Shown: positions 16,563 through 22,471 of the stretch, in pieces | Numbering within the stretch: the first letter of the stretch is position 1 | Layout: every line of letters starts with the position of its first letter | Assembly (NCBI GenBank): GCA_036522155.1 | Contig: DATDGI010000258.1 | Coordinates: 1-22,471 of the forward strand | Length of the DNA stretch: 22,471 bases | Origin: UBA9676 sp036522155 | GTDB lineage: Bacteria; Actinomycetota; Actinomycetes; Streptosporangiales; Streptosporangiaceae | Reading direction: 5' to 3' | The notes under the pieces: generated by a model | Told to the model about the DNA's origin: nothing | Database searches by the model: none | The model's input: the letters and a program-made list of their open reading frames with translations, nothing else | Made by a program: the position numbers and the translations under genes

Positions 16563-16620
16563 TGATACTTCCTGCGGAAGATTTGCCGTCGGGGACACGG
16601 CGTCAGCCCCAGGGGGATAT

Positions 16621-17961
16621 GTGGGCCATACCCATGGCGTGGACAGCGAGATCGGCCAGCTGCGAACGGTGCTCGCCCACCGTCCCGGTGCCGAGCTGAA
16701 ACGGCTGACCCCACGCGACGCGGGCCGGCTGCTGGAGGGGTTTCCCGGCCTGCCGTGGGTGACCAGGGCGCAGCAGGAGCACGACATGCTGGCCCAGATC
16801 CTGCGTGACCACGGGGTCGAGGTGCTCTACCTGATGGAGCTGCTCCAGGACACACTGGAGTACCCGCAGGCCCGGGCCGACGCCGTGGACGCCGCGGTCA
16901 GCGATCCCGGGCTGGGCGAGCAGCTCCGGGCGTGCCTGCGCGGGCACCTGTCCGGTCTCGACCCCGAGGCGCTGGCCCAGGTGCTGGTCGCGGGCCTGGG
17001 CACGGACGAGTTCCCGGCCGGCCGGGGCCTGGTATACGGGCTGCTCGACCGGCACGGATTCGTTCTTGACCCGCTGCCCAATCTGGTCTTCACCGGCGAT
17101 TCCAGCGTCTGGATCGGGCCCGCGGTGGCGGTGGCCAGCCTGTCCTCCCCGGCCCGGCGGCGGGAGTCCGCCCTGGCGGGGATCGTCTACCGGCATCACC
17201 CCCGGTTCGTCGGCCTCACCGTGGCCTGCCTGCCAGGGCCGGAGCCGCTGCACGGCGCCGACATTCTGCAGCTCGCACCGCGGGTGGTCGCGGTGGGGAT
17301 CGGCGAGCAGACCTCGGCCGCCGGGGTGGAGCGGCTCGCCCGCCGCCTGTTCGAGCTGAAGCTGGCGGACAGCGTGCTGGCCGTGCCGATGTCGGCGGCG
17401 GTATCCACCGTGACTCCCACCGGCGCCCATCTCGACATCATGTGCACCGTGGTCGACGCCGGCACCCTGCTGATGAACCCGGGCCTGGCCTACCTGCTGT
17501 GTGCGCACACCATCACCCCCGGGCAGGACGGGCTGAGCGTCTCCCGGCCGCAGCCCTTCCTGGAGGCCGCGGCGCAGGCGATGGGCGTGGACGCGGTGAC
17601 GGTTATCAGCACCGCGGTCAGTCCCGACGCGGCATCCCGCCAGCAATGGGACGACGGCGGCAACGCCCTGGTGATCGGGCCCCGGCTGGTGGTCAGCCAC
17701 GAGCGCCACACGCTGACCCACGCCCGGCTGGCGGACGCGGGCATCGAGGTGATCAAGGTGCCAGGCAGTGAGCTTGGCAGCGGCCGCGGCGGCCCGCGGT
17801 GCATGTCGTGCCCGGTCAGCCGGGCGGCGCTGGCCGCGCCCGAGCTGCCGGCGCCGCCAGCGCCACCGGCCGAGGTGGCCCACGCGGCCACGGAACGGGA
17901 AACGATCGTCGCCGCCCCGGTTCCCGCGCTGATCCCGGCCGCCACCTCCGCCCTGGGGTGA
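16621..17961 (+). CDS. Arginine-deiminase-like protein with altered active-site positions
   Basis: The 446-residue protein spans the whole arginine deiminase fold (guanidino-group-modifying superfamily), whose classical members turn arginine into citrulline and ammonia. Kept positions by eye against Pseudomonas ArcA: N154, F157 and D160 in PNLVFTGD; the RRRE stretch; H270 and D272 in AHLDIM; and the nucleophile C394 in GGPRCMSCP, with R389. Two positions differ. The catalytic Glu of the EGGD motif is H211 (LHGAD), and the substrate-carboxylate Arg of GER is Q230 (GEQ). FTRD is FTGD. A Pro/Ala-rich tail of about 45 residues follows the Cys loop, where classical enzymes nearly end. The start is GTG 16621 with AGGGGG five bases upstream. 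It lies between an RsbW-like gene and a STAS gene; no arcB/arcC is nearby. It may be an altered hydrolase or a non-catalytic sensor. Confidence 0.85.
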   Translation: MGHTHGVDSEIGQLRTVLAHRPGAELKRLTPRDAGRLLEGFPGLPWVTRAQQEHDMLAQILRDHGVEVLYLMELLQDTLEYPQARADAVDAAVSDPGLGEQLRACLRGHLSGLDPEALAQVLVAGLGTDEFPAGRGLVYGLLDRHGFVLDPLPNLVFTGDSSVWIGPAVAVASLSSPARRRESALAGIVYRHHPRFVGLTVACLPGPEPLHGADILQLAPRVVAVGIGEQTSAAGVERLARRLFELKLADSVLAVPMSAAVSTVTPTGAHLDIMCTVVDAGTLLMNPGLAYLLCAHTITPGQDGLSVSRPQPFLEAAAQAMGVDAVTVISTAVSPDAASRQQWDDGGNALVIGPRLVVSHERHTLTHARLADAGIEVIKVPGSELGSGRGGPRCMSCPVSRAALAAPELPAPPAPPAEVAHAATERETIVAAPVPALIPAATSALG

Positions 17962-18000
17962 GCGGCCGGGGGGCTATGGTCCGGGGCAGCCCGGAACCGG

Positions 18001-18006
18001 TAGGGT
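18001..18006 (+). promoter_or_regulatory. -10 element (TAGGGT) for the STAS gene, probably leaderless
   Basis: TAGGGT fits TAnnnT and is exactly 7 bases before GTG 18014. This favours 18014 over the in-frame GTG at 18005, which overlaps the hexamer. No clear -35 is visible. Confidence 0.5.
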
Positions 18007-18013
18007 GCGGCAC

Positions 18014-18352
18014 GTGGAACTACGAGTGTCGAGCCGATCCCAGGGTGGTCACACCATCGTGAGCCTGGCCGGTGAGATCGACCTCTACACCGCCCCGCGC
18101 CTGCAGAGCGAACTGGCCGCCGCGATGGGGTCCGCCGATCCGGCCCAGATCGTGGTGGACATGTCGGCGGTGGAGTTCTGCGATTCCACCGGGATGAACG
18201 TGCTGCTCGCCGCCCACCGCGAGGCCTGTGAGCGGGGCGGCGACCTCGCCCTCGCGCTGCCGCGGCCGTCGGTCCGCAAGATCCTGGAGGTGACCGGCCT
18301 GGCGTCGGTGTTCACCGTCCACGACGATCTGGGCGCGCTGAACGGCCAGTAA
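18014..18352 (+). CDS. STAS-domain anti-anti-sigma factor
   Basis: The 112-residue single STAS domain has the family's HTIVSLAGEIDLYTAPRLQ and IVVDMSAVEFCDSTGMNVLL. The Ser in DSTG (S58) is the usual site phosphorylated by an RsbW/SpoIIAB-type kinase. When unphosphorylated, such proteins bind the anti-sigma factor and free the sigma factor. The RsbW-like gene two positions upstream is the obvious candidate partner, though they are separated by the arginine-deiminase-like gene and this gene seems to have its own promoter. The start at GTG 18014 is supported by TAGGGT 7 bases upstream; GTG 18005 would add three residues. Confidence 0.93.
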   Translation: MELRVSSRSQGGHTIVSLAGEIDLYTAPRLQSELAAAMGSADPAQIVVDMSAVEFCDSTGMNVLLAAHREACERGGDLALALPRPSVRKILEVTGLASVFTVHDDLGALNGQ

Positions 18353-18377
18353 GGGCACCGCACACCTTCGCGCCTCC

Positions 18378-18383
18378 TAGGAT
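18378..18383 (+). promoter_or_regulatory. -10 element (TAGGAT) for the GT2 gene, probably leaderless
   Basis: TAGGAT is exactly 7 bases before ATG 18391, repeating the layout seen before the STAS gene and the exporter permease. The overlapping AGGA could also serve as a weak Shine-Dalgarno if transcription starts earlier. Confidence 0.5.
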
Positions 18384-18390
18384 CTCGGCC

Positions 18391-19113
18391 ATGCCAGGCA
18401 GCGGGGACGTCGCCGTCGTCATCCCGGCCAGGAATGAGTCCGACCGGATCCGCGCCACCGTGGCCGGTGCGGTCGGCCTGCCCGGAGTGGATCTCGTGAT
18501 CGTGGTGGACGACGGCTCACGGGACGGCACGGCCGCGGCCGCGCAGGACGCGGGGGCGTCCGTGGTCCGGCACTCCCGCCCGCGCGGAAAGGCCGCGGCC
18601 ATGGAGACCGGGGCCGAGGCGGTCCGGCTGCTGGACGCCCGGGACGGCCGCGCTCAGCCGCGCCACCTGCTGTTCCTCGACGGCGACCTGGGCGAGACGT
18701 CGGCGTGCGCGGCACCCCTGGCCGAACCGGTGCGGGCCGGTGAAGCCGACATGACCATTGCCGTGTTCACCGACCGGGTCCGGCACGGCGGTCACGGGTT
18801 TGTGGTCGCGCTCTCCGGCGCGGGCATCGAGCGCGCGACCGGCTGGCGCCCGGCCCAGCCGCTGAACGGGCAGCGCTGCCTGACCAGGGCCGCCTTCGAG
18901 GCCGGGCGGCCACTGGCCGCCGGGTTCGGGGTGGAGACCGGTCTCACCATCGACCTGCTCCGGCGCGGCCTGCGGGTGCGGGAGGTGGAGGTGCCGCTGG
19001 CGCACCGGGCCACCGGCACCGACTGGCGCTCGCAACTGCACCGGGCCCGCCAGTTCGCCGACGTCGCCCGCGCCCTCGCGGCCCGGCAAGGTTTCCCCGT
19101 TCACTTTGGCTAG
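18391..19113 (+). CDS. Family 2 glycosyltransferase
   Basis: The 240-residue soluble GT-A fold enzyme has VVIPARNESDRI (residues 9-20), the nucleotide-binding VVDDGSRDGT (38-47), the RGKAAAMETG stretch and the metal-binding DxD in LFLDGDLG (D97, D99). It has no C-terminal membrane helices. The overall form resembles glucosyl-3-phosphoglycerate synthase and polyprenyl-phosphate sugar synthases; I cannot choose the acceptor. If it makes a lipid-linked sugar, it could supply the GT-C-like membrane proteins encoded at 11423-15846; this is speculation. The start is ATG 18391. Confidence 0.88.
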   Translation: MPGSGDVAVVIPARNESDRIRATVAGAVGLPGVDLVIVVDDGSRDGTAAAAQDAGASVVRHSRPRGKAAAMETGAEAVRLLDARDGRAQPRHLLFLDGDLGETSACAAPLAEPVRAGEADMTIAVFTDRVRHGGHGFVVALSGAGIERATGWRPAQPLNGQRCLTRAAFEAGRPLAAGFGVETGLTIDLLRRGLRVREVEVPLAHRATGTDWRSQLHRARQFADVARALAARQGFPVHFG

Positions 19114-19157
19114 CAGCCGGTCATGCCACTCACGGGTAGCTGGCAGGATGGGGGGCC

Positions 19158-20081
19158 ATGCCAGTCCGTTACGCCTACCTGGGGCCTGAGGGCACATTCA
19201 CCGAGGCCGCGCTCGCGGAGTACGACCCCTCGGCACTGCCGGACGCACGGCCCTGTCCCACCATCCAGGCCACGCTGGAGGCCGTCCGGGCCGGCACGGC
19301 CGAGCTGGCCATGGTGCCGATCGAGAGCTCGGTCGAGGGCGCGGTCACCAGCACCCTGGACGGCCTGGCCGCCGGGCCGGATCTCGCCATCCGCGCCGAA
19401 CTACTGCTGCCGGTGAGCTTCGCCCTGCTGGGCCGGGAGGGCACGGCCCTGGCGGACATCAAGACGGTCGGCGGGCACCATCAGGCGCAGCCGCAGTGCC
19501 GGCACTGGCTGGCCGCGCACCTGCCGGACGCGGACTGGCGGCCGGCCGCCTCGAACGCCGAGGCCGCCCGGCAGGTGGCCGACGGCCAGCTCGACGCCGC
19601 GCTGGCCGGAGCGTTCGCGGCCGGCCGGTACGGGCTGGCGGTGCTGGCCGGGGACGTGAGCGATGTGCCGGACGCGGTTACCCGGTTCGTGGTGGTGGGC
19701 CAGCCCGGCCAGGTGCCCGCCGCCACCGGCGCCGACCGGACCTCGCTGGTCGCCTTCCTGCGCGAGGACCATCCCGGTGCGCTGATGGAACTGCTGACCG
19801 AGTTCGCGGTCCGCGGCATCAACCTGACCAGGATCGAGTCCCGGCCGACGGGCGACGGGCTGGGCAAATACTGCTTCTCCATCGACTGCGAAGGCCACCT
19901 GGACGACGCGCGCGTTGGGGAGGCGCTGATGGGCCTCCGCCGGGTATGCGCCGACGTCCGGTTCCTCGGCAGCTACCAGCGGCACGACGGCGGCCGCACC
20001 CAGGTCCGGGCCGGCACCTCCGATGCCGAGTTCGCCCAGGCCGCGGCGTGGCTCGGGCGCCTGCGCTACGGCCGGGTGTAG
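19158..20081 (+). CDS. pheA: Prephenate dehydratase (phenylalanine biosynthesis)
   Basis: The 307-residue monofunctional enzyme converts prephenate to phenylpyruvate. The catalytic half starts with YAYLGPEGTFTEAAL, has VPIESSVEGAV (54-63; most relatives have ENS) and the TRF motif (175-177) whose Thr is catalytic. The regulatory ACT domain (about 195-275) contains HPGALMELL and the ESRP motif (227-230), the phenylalanine-binding signature, so feedback inhibition by Phe is expected. There is no chorismate mutase domain. ATG 19158 has no well-spaced Shine-Dalgarno, but CAGGAT lies 8 bases upstream, so a leaderless transcript is possible. It is convergent with bpa, 18 bases between stops. Confidence 0.95.
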   Translation: MPVRYAYLGPEGTFTEAALAEYDPSALPDARPCPTIQATLEAVRAGTAELAMVPIESSVEGAVTSTLDGLAAGPDLAIRAELLLPVSFALLGREGTALADIKTVGGHHQAQPQCRHWLAAHLPDADWRPAASNAEAARQVADGQLDAALAGAFAAGRYGLAVLAGDVSDVPDAVTRFVVVGQPGQVPAATGADRTSLVAFLREDHPGALMELLTEFAVRGINLTRIESRPTGDGLGKYCFSIDCEGHLDDARVGEALMGLRRVCADVRFLGSYQRHDGGRTQVRAGTSDAEFAQAAAWLGRLRYGRV

Positions 20082-20099
20082 AACCGGCCCGGCCAGCGG

Positions 20100-20630
20100 C
20101 TACAGGTAGGGGCCGGACGCCCGGGGCTGCGGCGGCCCCTCATCACCGCCACCGGGAATGACGCCCGGCGGCAGCGCGCGCCGCATCTGCTCAAGCTGGG
20201 CCCGCGCGGCCATCTGCTGCGCGAACAAGGTCGTCTGGATACCGTGGAACAGGCCCTCCAGCCAGCCGACGAGCTGCGCCTGCGCCACCCTCAGCTCGGC
20301 CTCGCTGGGCAGGTCACCCTCGGCGAACGGGAGGGACAGCCGTTCCAGCTCCTCGACCAGCTCCGGGGCCAGCCCGTCCTCCAGTTCCTTGATCGAGCTC
20401 TTGTGGATCTCGGCCAGCCGCGCCCGGCTCTTCTCATCCAGCGGGGCGGCCCTGACCTCTTCCAGCAGTTGACGGATCATGCTCCCGATCCGCATCACCT
20501 TGGCCGGCTGCTCCACCATCTCGGTCACGGGCCGCTCGCCAGCCTGGTCGGTATCTGCCTCGACCGCCATGCCGTCGGGGCCGACGATGACCAGCTTGCT
20601 GGGCTGCTCCCGGTTCGCCTGCTCGCTCAT
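20100..20630 (-). CDS. bpa: Bacterial proteasome activator Bpa (PafE)
   Basis: The 176-residue protein matches the Bpa family (DUF2587; Mycobacterium tuberculosis Rv3780). A disordered N-terminus is followed by a helical core with VEQPAKVMRIGSMIRQLLEE, LDEKSRARLAEIHKSSIKEL and LRVAQAQLVGWLEGLFHGIQ. It ends in GPYL, close to the GQYL tail by which Bpa rings dock into and open the 20S proteasome without ATP. The Tyr-Leu end is kept while Gln is Pro. It implies that this organism has a 20S proteasome, encoded elsewhere. ATG 20630 has AGGA upstream, very close; CAGACT six bases before the start may be a -10. A quinone-oxidoreductase-like gene follows the same orientation upstream, an order also recalled near Rv3777-Rv3780. 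Confidence 0.95.
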   Translation of the reverse strand: MSEQANREQPSKLVIVGPDGMAVEADTDQAGERPVTEMVEQPAKVMRIGSMIRQLLEEVRAAPLDEKSRARLAEIHKSSIKELEDGLAPELVEELERLSLPFAEGDLPSEAELRVAQAQLVGWLEGLFHGIQTTLFAQQMAARAQLEQMRRALPPGVIPGGGDEGPPQPRASGPYL

Positions 20631-20690
20631 GGTCCTAGTCTGTCCCCTTCCCGGAGTGCGCCGTACGGCAGGTGCGCGGGCCGCCGGCGT

Positions 20691-21683
20691 TCAGCTGCTG
20701 CCTGGTTCGCTGACCAGCAGGATCTTCCCGATATGGGTGCCCGCATCCAGCAATTGGTGGGCCTGCGCCGCGTCGGAGAGCGGCAGCACCTGCTCGATCA
20801 CCGGCCGGATCTGCCCAGCGCCGACCAGCGGCCACACCTGCCCGGCGACCGCGGCGACGATCGCCGCCTTCTCCGCGGGCGGCCGGGCCCGCAGGGTCGA
20901 GGCCAGGATGCTGGCCCGCTTGTGCATCATCAGGCCGAGGTCGGCTTCGCCGCTGGGGCCGCCGCGGGTGGAGAGCACCACCAACCGCCCGCCGGTGGCC
21001 AGCGCCGCCAGGTTCCTGGCCAGATACGGGCCGCCCATGATGTCGAGGATCACGTCCACCCCGCGGCCGCCGGTGAACGATCCGACCGCGGCGACGAAGT
21101 CGTCGTCCACGTAGGAGATGGCCAGGTCCGCGCCCAGTTCCGTGCAGAATGCCAGCTTGGCTGGGGTGCCGGCGGTGCAGGCCACCTGGGCGCCCAGCGC
21201 CTTCGCCAGCTGGATCGCCATCGTCCCGATCCCCCCGGCCCCGCCATGCACCAGCAGGGTCTCACCGGCGGCCAGGTGCGCCTGGCTGACCACCGTCGAG
21301 TGCACCGTGCACGCGGCCTCCGGCAGGCTGGCGGCGTCGACCAGGCTGACCCCGTCCGGGATGGGCAGCAACTGGCCCTGCGGCACGGCGACCCGTTCGG
21401 CGTACCCGCCGCCGGCCAGCAACGCGCACACCTCATCGCCGGCCTGCCAGCCGGTTACGCCCGGGCCGACGGCGCTGATCCGGCCGGAGCACTCGAGCCC
21501 GGGGTAGGGCGGGGCGCCGGGCGGCGGCGGGTACCAGCCCATCCGCTGCAGCACGTCCGCCCGGTTCACCCCGGCCGCGGCCACGTCGATCAGCACCTCG
21601 CCGGGGCCGGCCACCGGGTCGGGCACATCGGTCAGGTGGAGCACCTCGGGGCCACCCGGGCTGGTGATGACGACCGCGCGCAT
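20691..21683 (-). CDS. NAD(P)H:quinone oxidoreductase-like MDR protein
   Basis: The 330-residue zinc-independent medium-chain dehydrogenase/reductase belongs to the quinone oxidoreductase/PIG3 type. The N-terminus reads MRAVVITSPGGPEVLHL. The GroES-like part has AAAGVNRADVLQRMGWYPPPP and PYPGLECSGRISAVG, and the Rossmann motif is VHGGAGGIGTMAIQLAKALG (about 145-164). The tail HQLLDAGTHIGKILL is typical. Catalytic zinc ligands are absent. It probably reduces quinones or enones with NADPH; the natural substrate is unknown. ATG 21683 has AGGAGA about 8 bases upstream; a longer reading frame to 21830 lacks support. 60 bases separate it from bpa on the same strand, so an operon is possible. Confidence 0.92.
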   Translation of the reverse strand: MRAVVITSPGGPEVLHLTDVPDPVAGPGEVLIDVAAAGVNRADVLQRMGWYPPPPGAPPYPGLECSGRISAVGPGVTGWQAGDEVCALLAGGGYAERVAVPQGQLLPIPDGVSLVDAASLPEAACTVHSTVVSQAHLAAGETLLVHGGAGGIGTMAIQLAKALGAQVACTAGTPAKLAFCTELGADLAISYVDDDFVAAVGSFTGGRGVDVILDIMGGPYLARNLAALATGGRLVVLSTRGGPSGEADLGLMMHKRASILASTLRARPPAEKAAIVAAVAGQVWPLVGAGQIRPVIEQVLPLSDAAQAHQLLDAGTHIGKILLVSEPGSS

Positions 21684-21862
21684 GGGCTGCTCTCCTGGTC
21701 TGGGTGGTGACGCTGCTGGCGGGCAGCGGCTGATGATGACTGCGATCCGTCGCGTGGGGTGTGCTATCGGTATCGGGTGCCTTACCCTCGGATTTGAGGC
21801 TTTCGCACGTGGCCTTGCCGGGGACGACATTCTCCTACCGATGAGAGCTGAGGGGAACGACC

Positions 21863-22471
21863 TTGGCCAACCAGGAGCAGGACCAGACGGTACGGACCGG
21901 GCCGGCTGGGACAGAGCCAGATGAGCCGGAAACCGGCCAGGCCGGCCAGGATGACGGGGGCACGTTCCGGTGGCCCTCGGGTGACCTGCCGCGGTTATTC
22001 GGTCGGCAGTCCGCCGCCGGGGACACCCCGGCGGTGGCCAGCAAGCCCGGCCCGGCGCCCGGGACGGCGGGTGGCCGGGGCCAATCGTTAGGAATCAATG
22101 GGCAGCCGCCGGAGGCCCATGGCCGGCCTGGCGCTGACGCCCAGCCCGCCGGGAGCGAAGGGCCTGACGCTGCGGAGGAGCCCGCCGCCGATGAGGTTCC
22201 CGGGCCGGGCCGGGAACCTGCCGGAGATGAGGTGCCTGGCCCCGATCGTGCGGCGCCGGGCAGCGATCCCACGCCGGACGGGAGCGGGCCGGCGGGCACG
22301 GGCGAGGCGGCTGAGGCGGGCGCGCCGACTGACCCGGCCGCGCGGGCCGAACCCAGCGCGGCCGAGCCGTACGGGGTGGGGCCGTACTACCCGGCCGGGG
22401 AGTACAGCCGGGCCAACGGGTACGGGACGGCCGGTACCTACGGCCAGCCCGCCGGGTTTGACCCGCCGGAG
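21863..22471 (+). CDS. 5' part of an unrecognised Pro/Gly/Ala/Glu-rich protein (runs off the window)
   Basis: A frame open to the last base gives 203 residues from TTG 21863, which has GAGGGG seven bases upstream. It begins MANQEQDQTVRTGPAGTEPD. The sequence is acidic, rich in Pro, Gly, Ala and Glu, and clearly disordered. Repeated PGP and AGDEVPGP pieces come first, then a Tyr/Gly-rich end with YGVGPYYPAGEYSR and YGQPAG. Such N-terminal tails occur in actinobacterial membrane or partitioning proteins ahead of a folded domain, but nothing in the visible part identifies the family. G/C-rich third positions support real coding. It is divergent from the oxidoreductase gene. Confidence is moderate because of the TTG start and low complexity. 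Confidence 0.6.
   Translation, partial: MANQEQDQTVRTGPAGTEPDEPETGQAGQDDGGTFRWPSGDLPRLFGRQSAAGDTPAVASKPGPAPGTAGGRGQSLGINGQPPEAHGRPGADAQPAGSEGPDAAEEPAADEVPGPGREPAGDEVPGPDRAAPGSDPTPDGSGPAGTGEAAEAGAPTDPAARAEPSAAEPYGVGPYYPAGEYSRANGYGTAGTYGQPAGFDPPE

Overview
The window is very GC-rich, uses many GTG starts and fills nearly all third codon positions with G or C. It carries a bacterial proteasome activator (Bpa), a STAS/RsbW-type partner-switch pair, and secreted enzymes with tandem ricin-type lectin domains. Together these point to the chromosome of a filamentous or soil Actinomycete (Streptomycetales/Streptosporangiales-like; the exact family is inference). I see no phage, transposon, integrase or CRISPR signal. 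No stretch longer than 300 bases lacks a gene; the longest gap is 13502-13764.

Left part (1-8817): a tRNA-Leu(CAG), a universal stress protein on the minus strand, and an Fpg/Nei-family DNA glycosylase. Then comes a three-gene plus-strand run: a secreted GH25 lysozyme, a cytoplasmic PAS-GAF histidine kinase, and a secreted S53 (sedolisin) peptidase. The lysozyme and the peptidase carry the same kind of C-terminal cassette (putative-Ig plus two ricin-B trefoils), so the kinase sits between two related extracellular hydrolases.

Middle (8841-15846): a minus-strand two-gene ABC exporter of the O-antigen/teichoic-acid/galactan type, transcribed divergently from a MarR regulator. A striking 61-bp dyad of two 17-bp operator-like sites lies between them. 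Next are two tandem paralogous polytopic membrane proteins of GT-C-like appearance. Exporter, GT-C-like proteins and a later GT2 enzyme suggest cell-envelope glycan work, but the substrate is not shown.

Right part (16008-22471): an RsbW-like ATPase, an arginine-deiminase-like protein with two altered active-site positions, a STAS anti-anti-sigma protein, a GT2 glycosyltransferase and prephenate dehydratase, all on the plus strand. Then Bpa and a quinone oxidoreductase-like MDR protein lie on the minus strand, and the 5' part of a low-complexity protein runs off the window. Several genes (exporter permease, marR, STAS, GT2, perhaps pheA) have a -10-like hexamer exactly 7-8 bases before the start codon, which suggests leaderless transcripts and helps fix their starts.

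Most notable for a second look: the arginine-deiminase-like protein with Glu-to-His and Arg-to-Gln changes set between the two halves of a partner-switch module; the 61-bp MarR dyad; and the paired lectin-bearing hydrolases around an orphan kinase.
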